A DNA stretch of 64,000 nt from NCBI GenBank assembly GCA_015178975.1, contig WHVD01000013.1, positions 1-64,000 on the forward strand, given 5' to 3'. Position 1 is the stretch's first letter, and each line of letters opens with the position of its first letter. The stretch comes from Hysterangium stoloniferum. Lineage: Eukaryota; Basidiomycota; Agaricomycetes; Hysterangiales; Hysterangiaceae. The notes beneath the pieces are model-generated. The model was not told the origin of the DNA and did not search any database. It was given only the letters and a program-made list of their open reading frames with translations. The position numbers were made by a program, and so were the translations under genes. Shown piece after piece: positions 19,267 to 31,000 of this stretch.

Positions 19267-20064
19267 TCAAGTGCGTAAAATATAAGCACTCATCCCTGCA
19301 CTATCAGTGGGGATCTCCTGGTTTTCGGTAGGTAATCCACTTGAAGACGAAACAACCGGCCTCGGTGCGGGACAAAAACGCGCAATGTGACCTTTGCCGT
19401 TGCATCTATAGCAATTCTTCGGCTGTCGCATATTTGGTGAGTCAACTTTCATTTTCATGGCAATTTGACTTTCATTTTCTTTCCGCCCTTTTAGATGGCT
19501 TTCTTCTTCTACCAGCACCGCGGAAATTTCTTCGACTGTAAGTGATCCCACACGCTGCATAAGAGCAGTTGCTACCGCACCAAATTCTGGAGCCAAACAA
19601 TAGATGAGGACATCCGGCACATCCTCATCACGTAACTCGACTCCAATCGCTTGAAGCTGTGAAGCCAGAGTCAAAATGCCATGGACATATTCCATCACTG
19701 GATTTTTGACATCATGCTGGTACATATAGAGCTGGCGTTTCAACGAAATCCGATTGGCCCGATTATTTGCCTGATAGATTTTTGCAAGCACTTGCCATGC
19801 CTCTGGTCCAGTGGTGCAATCCCGAATATACGATTGTTGGCTTGACGCGATTGTCAATCCAATTGCTGTGTAACCATTCTCCGAATGCTTTGCCCAATCC
19901 AAATACTCCTTGCTATTCTCATCCTTAGGTGCCTTTATTCTACCATTAACAACACTCCATGATCCAGCACGCCACAAAACCATTGACAGTGAAAACTTCC
20001 ATTCGTGGTAGTTATCACCCGAGAGTTTTGGGATACTCGCAAGTAAGGCATTGATATTAGACAT
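19267..20064 (-). CDS. Gag protein of the gag-only element, 265 aa
   Basis: MSNINALLASIPKLSGDNYHEW begins a copia Gag (UBN2-type) protein; KLSGDNYHEWK and YTAIGLTIASS fit the family. A CCHC zinc knuckle CYRCNGKGHIARFC lies near residues 218-231. The frame has no stop or shift, in contrast to the Pol of the surrounding element, and ends shortly after the knuckle. It likely forms the virus-like particle shell and may package RNA of its own or other copies; enzymes must come from an autonomous element. Confidence 0.88.
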   Translation of the reverse strand: MSNINALLASIPKLSGDNYHEWKFSLSMVLWRAGSWSVVNGRIKAPKDENSKEYLDWAKHSENGYTAIGLTIASSQQSYIRDCTTGPEAWQVLAKIYQANNRANRISLKRQLYMYQHDVKNPVMEYVHGILTLASQLQAIGVELRDEDVPDVLIYCLAPEFGAVATALMQRVGSLTVEEISAVLVEEESHLKGRKENESQIAMKMKVDSPNMRQPKNCYRCNGKGHIARFCPAPRPVVSSSSGLPTENQEIPTDSAGMSAYILRT

Positions 20065-20108
20065 AAGATGATGAGATAGTATTAGTGTGACTTTTAAAGC
20101 AACGGGGC

Positions 20109-20121
20109 AGGGCCCATAACC
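20109..20121 (-). other. Primer-binding site, half-tRNA(iMet) type, of the gag-only element
   Basis: The minus strand reads GGTTATGGGCCCT immediately after the LTR end at 20122. This matches the complement of the initiator-Met anticodon loop (GGGCCCATAACC). Confidence 0.8.
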
Positions 20122-20242
20122 TGTTCGATGACAGCGTAAGGAAAACGGACAAGGTTTTATTTACGATGACTAAGCTACTGTAAAGTACGAAATAGCCGAG
20201 CATAAAACGCATCAAAGGCTTGCAATACAACGTATTCTAACA
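20122..20242 (-). repeat. 5' LTR of the gag-only element, 121 bp
   Basis: TGTTCGATGACAGCG to GTATTCTAACA, next to the target copy ATGTC at 20243-20247. Confidence 0.9.
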
Positions 20243-20311
20243 ATGTCTGCAGTGCACACATAGCTTACTATGGCTTCTCCTTTGGCCACCAAATCGTCAC
20301 GTATGTGATGG

Positions 20312-21635
20312 TGTGAGGTATCAGCTTTATCTCATAATTTTCTCTTAATTTTCTTTGAATTTATTAATATTTTCTCGAATTTATTGTATTTTTTATTATA
20401 TTTTTATTGTGAAATATAGGCTCTATTCCTTTTAACTTCGCATAATAATAGCATATATGAACTCATATTATGCTATTATATCTTAGTTAATTTATTATAA
20501 TTTTTAACTAATTATTTATATTTTATTTACTTAGTTATTACCTTTCGGCACTTGCTGCAGCTCAGTTTGCGCATTTTTGAAGTCATGTGACTTATTAGAT
20601 AAGCCTCTGGTGTCGGGATGTCACAAAGGTCACGAGTGTGACTACCCGAGTCACACAAGTCACGAATGTGACTACCCGAGTCACACAAGTCACGAACGTG
20701 ACTACCCGAGTCATTATTAGGTTCCGCCGACTCATCGTTTGCTTCCGTCCCCGGGACCGCGGCCTTGAACCTTCATGTTCAAGCCAAAGCTTAGAACCCT
20801 TGTCTCAGAGAGGGGAATCACATGTTAAACAAAGGGTAAATAATGAGTAGAATATGAGGTCATTATGATCTCACTAATGACCTCATAAACTAAATAGTTA
20901 GCTAATCATTGAGTTATCAAAATGTATATAAGGAGGGCTAAGTTTCCAATAAAATCATCTTATCTCACACATATTTGCAGCACAGCACCAGCTTATCTAA
21001 TCATCCTAAGGACAATAATAGCCTTAGTCTGATACACTCACTGCAAGCACCTACACTTGCAGCATCTTGAATCTTTGTCAGCAACTCTTGGACTTAGCTA
21101 ATCATCTAAGTTCCCCAGCCTCACAGCTACCCTTTAGGCTTATTAATTAGATAATAAACCTAATAAGTATCTAAGTATCTTTACTGAAATCCCTGCCAAT
21201 ACTAGATTACTCAAGGCCCAGCCCTAAGTTTATTGAATTAATCAAGTACAAGCACTCAGATAATCCAATACAATTTATTTTCTCTATTAATAAATTATTT
21301 AACACCTTGTTAAATAACTATTAATAGTTACAAATACGCATACAAGAATCCGAAGCTCTTATATCAAGTCTCTGCCAAGTTACTGCGCATATATTCAGCT
21401 TCCAGCCCCTATTCTCAAGGAATAGTTCTTGTATTTGCTAAAAGAGTCATACACAGTTCTATTGAACCTTTCAATAATCAAAATAAGCATTGATTTGAGT
21501 TGTTTAAGCTTCATAGCGCAGCTCATTAATCTATCAGTATTTAAATTACTGGACCTTTGCTTGTTTTATTGTTGAAGCTCTGTGACACTATAGCATATAT
21601 TGAGCTATCTAAGAGAATCCCCTGAATACATTACA
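20312..21635. repeat. Putative solo LTR of family P, 1324 bp
   Basis: It starts TGTGAGGTATC and ends GAATACATTACA and is flanked by GATGG on both sides. It splits the RNase H codons KYH and HIRDD of copia N, which rejoin perfectly when it is removed. It is AT-rich without a gene. It has a three-fold repeat of about 30 bp at 20628-20713 (GTGACTACCCGAGTCACACAA) and a TATA-like TATATAAGGAG near 20931. The size and ends suggest a gypsy-type LTR. Confidence 0.75.
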
Positions 21636-24600
21636 GATGGTATTTTCGCTGAATGTGTTTTGTGTGGGCTCGGAACTGTGGGTCTTTACAAAGGATAATT
21701 GCTGCCTGGTTATCGCAGTGTACTTCAGTAGGTTGAGCTTGTGGATAACCGATTTCTTCAAAGAACTTTCGTAGCCATTGCAAGTGCTAGCCCGCCACAC
21801 TGAGCCCTATGTATTCAGATTTGGTGCTTGACAGTGCTACCATTGACTGGCGTTTACTGGCCCAAGAGATGGCTCCCCTGTTTGTGATGAAGACATAGCC
21901 TGATGTGGATCGAGATGTTTCAGTATCGCTGGACCAATCTGCATCTGTGTAACCATGAAAATCCATATTGAGTGATATATCTGATCCATCGTATGTCAAT
22001 TCAAGTTCTGTGGTGGCTTTTAGGTATCGAAGCGCCCTCTTAGCGGCCTCTCAATGACATGCCTTTGGTGCTGCACTAAAGTGGCTCAGTAATCCAACTG
22101 AGTACGCTAAGTCTGGCCGTGTGCCAAGCATGGTGTACATAAGAGACCCAATTATAGTTAGGTAAGATACTCGCCGTCCTTCAATGGTCATTTCGAGTAT
22201 GGTGGGATCATTTGAATTTGAATTTGGAGTTTCGGAAGTTAACTTGGAATTTCGTGCCAGTGGTGTCCACACTGGCTTGCAGTCTTTCATGCCAGTGCGT
22301 TCAAGGACCATGTGCACATACTGTGACTGTGACAAAGCTATTTTTCGTGCTGATCGGTTTCGTTGAATTTCTAGCCCAAGTATGAATTTCGCTTCTCCTA
22401 AATCTTTCATCTTGAAGGTTGAGGAAAGTGATGTTTTAATGGAGTCCATGAATGACCATGAGCTTGCTGCTAAAATTAGGTCATCTACATACACGACTAA
22501 AAAGCATACTTGGTCTCCCTTGCGGTAAACATACAAGCATGTTTCTGTGTCTAGTCTGGTAAAACCGAGTTCCTGAAGTTTTCGATCAAGGGTCTTGTTC
22601 CACGACCAGCCTGTTTCAAACCATACAGTGAACGTTTTAGTCTCCAACAGTATCCAGGTTCGATTTCTACTCCTTCAGGAGGAAGTAAGTACAGTTCTTC
22701 TTCCAGTTCACCATTTAAGTATGCTGTGGTGACGTCCATTTGATCTAGTTCCAAGTTATACTTCGCTGCCAAAGCTAATATGATTCAGATTGATTCTAGG
22801 TTCGCCACTGGAGCAAAAACCTCTTGGTAATCGATACCTTCACGTTGTGTGAAACCCCGAGCTACAATCCGAACTTTGTACCGCGTTGCCTTTCTGGATT
22901 CGTCAAATTTTATTCGAAAAACTGGTTTTGACGTTATTGGTGTGACTCCCTTGGGTATTGGGACAATCTCGTAAACCTGGTTTGAGTTTAGTGACATCAG
23001 TTCCTCTTCCAATGCAGACTTCCACAGTTCCTTATCAGGACATTCGAGAGCCTCTTTCAAGGTGTTTTGTAGGTCAATATTTGATGGATTTGTATTGGTA
23101 AGTCCAGCAAAAAAGGCATCGTCTCCTAGGAGGTTTTCCAGAGTAGGCTGCTTTCGTGTGGCTTCCTCATCCAAAGTGCGCTGATAGTTTTTGTTTATCT
23201 CTGCAGGCTTTCGCTGACATGAGCTACGTCGGATTTCTGGTGCTGCTTGGATTGTAGAGTTGGGGTACTCATCCTGCAGCTCTCCTATAGGTGTTTGTGG
23301 CCCTGGCATTTGCAATTGGGGCTCAACCATCTGATTGCCTGTGGGAATGTGCACTGGTGGGGGCACCAAAACCATTACCATTTGATGTGGTAGGTGTTGC
23401 AGTTGTCCTCCCACTGTCTCAAGATTGGGTGTTTTTGCTTGTTCAGACTCGTTTTCATCCTCCTCAAGGGAATTTTGGAATTGTGAGTCCCCTTCCTTAA
23501 TCAAGCCCTCCCACTGACACGCAGATGTATTGGAAATCCAGGGTGCAATATCAGAGTCTGTAGGTGATCCGTTTTCATCAAAGATGACATGCCTGCTTGA
23601 TATTATAGTGCGTCACTTTAGGTTCAACAACTTGTATGCCTTTTGACCATAAGTGTAACCCAGGAGGATGCATTTACTTGCATGGGGGCGAAACTTTCCC
23701 TCACGTTGGTCTTTTGGTGTATGTGCGTACGCCAGGCATCCAAAAGGTCGAAAAAATGTAGCATCCACTCGACGTTTGAACAACAATTCATATGGGGTCT
23801 GTCCTTTTAACGCATTTGTCGGACTATGGCCAGTAATGTAAGCTGCTGTAGCCATAGCATCAGCCCAGAATGATTTGGGTAACTTTGAATCCTCCAGCAT
23901 GGTATTCGCGAGGGTAGCCAATGTCTGATTCATTCTTTCAGTGATTCCATTTTGTTCTGGCATGTATGGACTGGATGTTTCATGGAAAACACCATCAGCT
24001 TGCAACTGGTCTTTGAACAGTTTTCCTGTGTACTCTCCACCATTGTCGCTTCGGAAGTAAGTTATGCAGAGTGGTGTGAAAATCTCCTCCTGTATTTCTG
24101 TTCGTAATAATGCCTGAACATCGCTTTTCCACTGTTTGTAGATTTTGGAGCTTTCCCCTTTTTGTTTCATGAAATATATCCATGGAAAGTGGGTGAAATC
24201 ATCAGTTATCACCATCCAATACTTGAAACCTTCTCATGAAAGTGGGCTGATAGGACCTCCAACATCAGAGTGAACAATCTGCAGTGGTTTTGTAGATCGT
24301 TTTTCTGGTTGGCACTTGAATGGGATTTTCTTCATCTTCCCCAAAATGCAAGGTTCACAGAAAACAGGGGTCCCAGTGAGGGACTCTACACCCTGAAGTT
24401 GTCCTTCACTTACCATGTGTTTCAGACGATCAGTGGCAATGTGTCCCATTCGCCTATGCATGATGTTGATGTTCACAGTAGTGTGTGCGGACTCAATCGC
24501 CTTTGGATGGTGGGTTTTGGCATGATATAAACCATCTTTGTGTATGCCCATCATGACAATCCTTCCATGTTTTTGTATTTCGCACATTTGAGTTTGGGCT

Positions 24601-25924
24601 GGAAAAAGGGTGCTGAGACCTGCATGGGCCAGTCGACTCACTGATAATAAGGTAAGGCAGAAAATGGGTATGTGCAACACATTTGACAAGATGATTTCAT
24701 AGCGTTGTTTTCCAACGAGTGTGTGCAAAGTCACACTTCCGATGCCAGTTGCGAAAACTACAGAATTGTCTCCAAATTTTACTGACCTTGGTGGCTGTAT
24801 TGGCTTGTATTCGGAGAACCAAGACTGGTGTGGGGTCATGTGGGATGTTGCACCTGAGTCGATGATAATCTTGCCTTCTTCTCTTACATCTCATTCAGAC
24901 AAGAGGTAAGCTTGAATGCGTTCCATTAAGTCTTTTGATACAGATGCAGTAGTTATGTGGGCCGATTCTGATACTTCACGGTCTTTGGCTGTGTCCGTCA
25001 CATTCGCCTTATCCTTTGTCTTCTTTGCCCCATTTCCTCCCTTTCGCAAGGATGCGACCCATTTTTCGTAGGAGATACAGTCCTTTGTTTCATGTCCAGG
25101 TAGCTCATGATGCTCGCACCATTTGCTGCCACTCGACTTTATAGTTTTGGCCTTTAGGGCAGAGTCTGGGACTCCAGTGGGATTAAGTCGTGTGTACTCG
25201 GACATTACACGCAGTTCTACAGTGTCGAATGTTAGCTTGTCTTGTTCGACGGTGTTGATTACTGAAGATGTGAATGTGGTCCACTCGGGGGTTTTGGGTA
25301 GGCTGTTTAGAAGGGTAAATGCTAGGATTTTGGAGTTGACGGTGAACTTCATCCCGGTCAGTCGGGATTCAATGGTACGGAGTTTTGCAATGAAATCAAA
25401 GGGATCAGACACTTCATCCCAAGTAGATGAGAGAAGCTCCTGGTATAGATAGAATGCTGAGGAAAGGTTTGAGGTTTCAAAAAGGTGCGTAATAGCATCA
25501 AATAGAGTCTTGGATTCCACATGTTGGTGTGTTTTGAGCAAGATGGCATCTGATATATATTCTTGGATGATACCATGTGCCTTCTCATCTCTCTCCCTCC
25601 ACTTTCGCACGTCTTCAGGATCAATTTTCCCCCTACTGGGGATTGTTGGACATGCATCTACACCAGTGACTGTTTCAGCCCTTTTTAAAATATTTTAATT
25701 TAACCCCTGCAAACCCTTTAGTCTTTTGCATCTTAAAGATTGCAAGTACTTTTTGTTTTCTTAGTTCAACTGTGATCCGGATTTTCCAGATTTGATAGTT
25801 GTTCGGGCCTGTGAGGATAGGGCATGTTGAGGTAGTGGTTGACATTTTGAAAGAAAATCGTCAGTGTCCGTGTATGACAGTTCAGAAAGGTTTTTGTTTT
25901 TGGCGCAGATCAGTATGCGACTGC

Positions 25925-25937
25925 GGGGCCCATAACC
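25925..25937 (-). other. Primer-binding site, half-tRNA(iMet) type, of copia N
   Basis: The plus strand reads GGGGCCCATAACC directly before the LTR at 25938, identical to the site at 3889-3901. Confidence 0.82.
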
Positions 25938-26442
25938 TGACAAAATTTGAACCAAGCTAGAACAGAAAAGGGCAGCGGATGCCCAAACTCAGTCGCTGCC
26001 TAGTGGGGCTGTAGGGAAATGACTATATTTACCTAGAACAGAAAAGGGCAGCGGATGCCCAAACTAAGCTACATCAGTTTGCTAGTATATACGAAAGATT
26101 GTCCATGCAGAAAAACTCACCTCAGTCGCTGCCTAGTGGGGCTGTAGGGAAACGACTATTTACCTAGAACAGAAAAGGGCAGCGGATGCCCAAACTAAGC
26201 TACATCAGTTTGCTAGTATATACGAAAGATTGTCATGCAGAAAAACTCACCTCAGTCGCTGCCTAGTGGGGCTGTAGGGAAACGACTGAGGTTTTACTCC
26301 ATAGCCTCGCATACATATATAGGCATATGGGTGAAAAGTGCACTCATACGATAAAAGGAAAAATGTAAGCGGGTGGTCCAGCCCGATATGCGATCTGGTA
26401 GTGTTTCCACATTTTAGGCGTAAGCATTACCGGTTTTTGTCA
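25938..26442 (-). repeat. 5' LTR of copia N, 505 bp, internally expanded
   Basis: Its ends match the 242-bp partner. The extra length is a nearly perfect duplication of about 130 bp (units starting near 26028 and 26160) around AGAACAGAAAAGGGCAGCGG and GCTGCCTAGTGGGGCTGTAG, sequences also present once in the partner. Confidence 0.9.
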
Positions 26443-28082
26443 TGTATACCTGTGGGCACACTGCACTGAAAGACAAGAGACATTTTACCCAGAAACCCTC
26501 AGTACAATAGATCGATAGACACTTAAAAACCTAGTAAGTATATTACCCTTGTTATTTTAAAAGTTGAGAACTTATTTACTATCCCTCGTTTGAATTGTGT
26601 GTCATCCTACAATGCCCATTGTAATAATGAACAGTAACTTAGTACTTCCGTCCCAGAACCCTAACTTTAACCACTGACATCCTCAAACCCTGAGACTTAC
26701 TAATGTCCCAGTGTTGATGGGGAGACACGCCTGGGGTTTTGGGGTACTACTGCCTTATTATCATTAAATTCGCATCACATATAATTAAGAGTAAGTTAAG
26801 AAAACTAGCCGGCGTTATCAGGCATCCTGTTCTCAATCACGCGTACAGTGACAGGATTCCAACTTGCGCACAGTTTCGAACCCTCTAGACGTTGGAAATC
26901 TGCCACCAGTATTAATAGTTCCTTGGCCAACTTGATGACAGGTTGCTATGAGACAGGATCCGCAATTAAATGGAGTACTAGTAGGACTGCTCTGGCGTCA
27001 TGATCTCTTCATTTGTATGACGTGGAATTAATGATCATGAACAAAGAAAATAATGAGTTCTCTAGGTTACAGTCGTCAAATAACATTAATATCATGCCTT
27101 GCGGAGACAAGGCCTCCAAAGTACGTCATTCGGATTTAGGATTCTCCTATGAATTCGCCATGGACTATTGAGCTATACCTTATTTTTTTTGGATTAGATA
27201 ATAATTATAATTTTCTTGAAGACGTTCATGGCCAATGTTCTTATCACTACGTACATCAGGAAAGTCATAAAAGGTTCTACTACATCAGGGATTTGGGAGC
27301 GTCTACACCCACTCCCTAGCCTTCCTAGACTCCCTAGATCTATAGTAAGTCACTATATTTGTCCAGTAAATAGGGATCTCGGTGTCTAGCCGAGCTAGCT
27401 AGCTCTCCTAGTTGGCTCTAGACGATATGGTATCTATTACTTAGGGCTCAGTCTAATTAATACCTCGGTTTATTATTTATTAGTTGGACTACTGTTCGTA
27501 AATTATATCGACGAATGCACTCCAACAGGAAGTTGTAAAGCCTTGTCACAACATACAATATCCTACATTACAGGAAGACCTAGATCTATTGCGTTTTTAA
27601 GTCAGTTATATCATGAATACCTCGATAACACGATGAAGACAGGTGGTCTGAGAGCGTAAAAAAAGCAGAAAAAAAGCATAATACAGTGTCAGTGGAAAAA
27701 TGTATGGTATAAATGTCGAGAAAAGAGACGGGAGTGGGTCTATCTATCTAATGTGCTATACATTCATACAATGAATGAAAAGAGCGCATAAAGGATGGGT
27801 AGTATCAAACGGTATATCATGAATGGGTGAATGAAGAAAATCTCGAATGGAGAGAAGCCGAAGGTAAATAAGTCCGACATGATGTAGGTGGAATACAGGA
27901 GAAAACGTCTTTGGAGTGAGGTGGAGAAAATTTGCGAAAACCAAGTTGTGGGAGAAATCTATCATTCGTGCATGTGATGTGGTGTGCGACGTATAAGGCG
28001 GCGGGCTGGGGGTTTAACGTGAGAATATAAGGAAAAATTTGTTTTTGTGGGTGCAGTGCATAGAAGGCGGCGGGGTGGAGCT
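26443..28082. other. Intergenic region, no gene recognised
   Basis: It lies between the copia N right end and the 3' end of the glycosyltransferase gene. I found no coherent reading frame, TG...CA repeat or tRNA. The last few hundred bases probably include the 3' UTR of the gene to the right. Confidence 0.4.
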
Positions 28083-31000
28083 TTAATACGAGAATATCAT
28101 CAACCATGGGTTGAGAACAAGCGGGAATAAGATATGACACCCGACTTGGATGGCGAGAGGGAATATGACGGCCCAACTAGCCCTACCAATACGCCATCCT
28201 TCGGGGATGAGGGACGTACTGAGGACGACCATACCGCCGACGACTATGAAACAGACCAGGGAGCTCAACCAGAAGCTGAGGCACAGAGGAAAGGTGTCAG
28301 AAGGTTAAATCCTGTTCAAAATATGTGGAATTAAATGTTAGCGTACCGTTTGACGACTCGGGGAAACTCTTTGAAGAAATTCGAAACCTCAACTTCTTTT
28401 TTTGTTGCGCTCCATGTCATGTTGTAACTGAACATGTGGGCCAGGATTGCACCAGAAAGATGAAGACTTAGACCTCCGAAAAAGAAGAAACTATGACGAG
28501 AGGTGGTAATAAATAAGATGGACAGCGAACGAGCATGATGAAGGAATACACGCACAAATATGGGATCCACTTGATGTTTCCCCAAAATGAAGCGATCTAA
28601 AATACGCACATTGCAATAAATATCTCGCCTTATGAAAAGGGCAAGAAAGTCGAGAAAAGCCATTTACCAAGTTCTTCCCATACACCCTATAATCCAACAT
28701 AGTTATACCCACATTCCCTGCACCTACAAAAACGACCGTAATAGCAAGCCACGTCTCCCAGCTGCGCATGTAATACCCGTCAACAGGGAACGAAAACCCG
28801 AGCAAGAGATAATTCATGAGTGTGAGCGTGAATGAGCCTGCAATCCCATCTACAAAGGTGTGAGCATAAAAGAAAGGTGACTATGGGAAGGCCTACAATA
28901 TGAAAACATATCTAAGAGATGGGGAGTAGTGTAACATAAGCTATTTGATTGCGAGGTTGTGAACGGTCGTGCGTTACATACATGACAAAACCGATATTTT
29001 ATAATGCACTGGGACAGACGACCATACGAAGCGGCTGATTTGACGTGTGACTGGGCCGCGGTACCACCGTACGAAGGGATTGAAGAGGAGTCTGCGAGAC
29101 AAGGGTGAGGAAGTTAATCCACCAAGTGTTTTGCTTGAGATGACGCACTCGCTGCAGCCTTTATGGACCCCGAAAAATTAGATAAATACAATGATGGGAA
29201 GAGAAGTTGGTATATACCGTACGCGTATTTCATCCATCGGTTCAGCTCGTCGTCGCATGTGAGCGATACGCCTTCTTTAAACCCGCCCATAGAATACGTT
29301 GCCCATCTGAATAGAGAAGAGGTCGGGCATCATTAGCATCCACGGTCATAAGGCAAAGGGTAAAATAAGAAGTTAAAAAGGTGAGATAAATAAAATAGTG
29401 AGATGTGGACGGAAACACAAATACAATATAGTTGATAGAACAAAAAGAACATCCTATAAGAACACACCGGATAATATATCCCTTAATCTGCAACCGCAAA
29501 CTCATATCAAAGTCCTCTGAGACATGTTCCTCAGACCAGAACTTGGTTTTTCCGTCAGAGTCGGTGAATGCCGCGTCTTGGATAGCGGACCAGCGCAAGA
29601 AGCTGTGTGGTTGTGTGAGTATTGGTTGATATTATTGGTGATGCCATAAGGGGGACATACGCGTTATGTCCAACAAAGGGCGAGACTTCACCGTTTGCAC
29701 ATGCCGCGCTGATGCAGTGGTTGATCCGCCTTGTGAAATATGCTAATCCATTCTATACCAGCAGTGAGGAGAAAGTCAGGATTGCATCTGAAAGCGCTTT
29801 TTTCTTTGATTTGACGAGACGCAGAAAAAGTAGTTAAACACCTCTCGAGACCTAAAACCATCTCACTCTTATGCCAGGAAAACCCCCTCCCCCCGCCCAC
29901 AAAACGTTCAAAAAAAAAAAAAATACCCACCTCAAACCAATGGTGCGCAACCTGCATGACATCACTCTCGTGCTGTATAATAGCCACCTCCGGACACTCC
30001 GCCAACTCCCTCGCCGCATCTTTAAAACAATCCTCAGGAACCATTGTATCTGAATCAACGAGAAGGATGATCTCCCCGATACGGAGGGACCGCGCACCGC
30101 TTGCCCAGGCTTGGCCGCTAGTTTCGGCGATGGCGAGGCTGAGGGCGCGTTCTTCGATGGTGATGTTACCATTGGGGGTGTGGTTTTGGGTGGTGGAGTC
30201 AGAGCAGCAGCGGGAGAGGTTTGGGTTTGAAATTAAGTCAGCCACGTGGATGTTCGGGCTCGTATACGGTTTTGAGTTTGGGGTTGAGATGGCTGAGGGT
30301 GTGCTAAATGGGTCGGGGGCGTATGCTAAAGGGTTGGCTTCAAGCTCGGCGATGAGTTGTTCGACGCGGAGGGAGAGGGCGAGGCCGTAGTTTAAATTCG
30401 AAGCTTTCTGTGAGGAAACCGGGAGCCAGTGGGTAAGAAAAGTAAAAGGAGGAGAGTCGATGGGGTTGTCATAGGGTTATGGGTGTGGGGGAGGGGGAGG
30501 AGTCAACTGTGATACGAAGCATGATGAAACCAACAACACACCTTAAACCGACCGGCACGTATGAACCCGCCAAGCTCATTGGAATGTTTCGGACGGGCAA
30601 CCCAGCCAATATTGGACTCGTCGTAAAGCTTGAGACGTTCCTCGCGTTCGGCGTCGTCTACGAGCTGTGTGAAGGGGTGGAGGGAGGAAGTAAGTGTGGT
30701 GTTAAGAAGGATGAAGGAAGGAGTGAGGCCAGGATCGTTTTTGGGGATTGAATAGGAAGGAGATAACTAAAACCTCACCTGCAATCCATCATCGCAAATA
30801 AAGATTGAACTTGTTCCCCCCTGCCGCGCATAGGTCACCATTGCCTCTTTGATCGAATTAATCGATGGTTTTCTGTGTTTACCAAGAAACGAAAAGAGAT
30901 TCGTCAGTGTTTAATACCGACCAACTCCACTATAAACGCTGCAACACCGCAACGAACTCTCACATGGTAGCCTTACAGTTCTCCTTATACACAGGCATCT

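Larger units (their letters stand above)
18797..20242 (-). mobile_element. Gag-only LTR retrotransposon (TR-GAG-like), complete
   Basis: Two 121-bp LTRs (18797-18917, 20122-20242; TGTTCGATGAC...TATTCTAACA) bound 1.2 kb that holds a single Gag frame. ATGTC flanks both sides as the target duplication. A half-tRNA(iMet) primer site AGGGCCCATAACC adjoins the right LTR. On the minus strand AAAGTGGGCA precedes the left LTR as a polypurine-like tract. No protease, integrase, RT or RNase H coding space remains. The element sits in the RNase H end of copia N. Confidence 0.9.
18686..25845 (-). pseudogene. copia N Gag-Pol polyprotein, inactivated
   Basis: The start is the ATG at 25843-25845 (MSTTTSTCPILTGPNNYQIW). 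A frameshift near 25685 precedes a Gag domain (VRKWRERDEKAHGII, then WCEHHELPGHETKDC). Protease DSGATSHMT is near 24855, integrase VITDDFTHF and SDNGGEY follow, RT VVYVDD is near 22490, and RNase H YTDADWSSD and HCDNQAA lie near 21960 and 21715. The C-terminus DMVADILTK continues beyond the nested elements at 18796. In-frame stops at 24891, 24234, 23613, 22785 and 22051 are TGA where CGA is plausible; that at about 21787 is TAG where CAG is expected. A frameshift lies at RT QAGR near 22600. The region was one long polyprotein before decay. Confidence 0.9.
18460..26442 (-). mobile_element. Complete Ty1/copia retrotransposon (family N), minus strand, with nested insertions
   Basis: Two LTRs (18460-18701 and 25938-26442) have ends TGACAAAA/TTTTTGTCA and enclose a gag-pol region on the minus strand. 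A half-tRNA(iMet) primer site adjoins the right LTR. TGTAT flanks both outer ends. Two later insertions lie in its RNase H region: 18797-20242 (duplication ATGTC) and 20312-21635 (duplication GATGG). Confidence 0.95.

Noticed and set aside
20638..20850. Open frame MTTRVTQVTN.
   Set aside because: It translates the 30-bp tandem repeat of a solo LTR; no support as a gene.
28331..28817. Two overlapping minus-strand frames as separate genes.
   Set aside because: They are exons 14-16 of the glycosyltransferase read through introns; spliced together they give one continuous protein.
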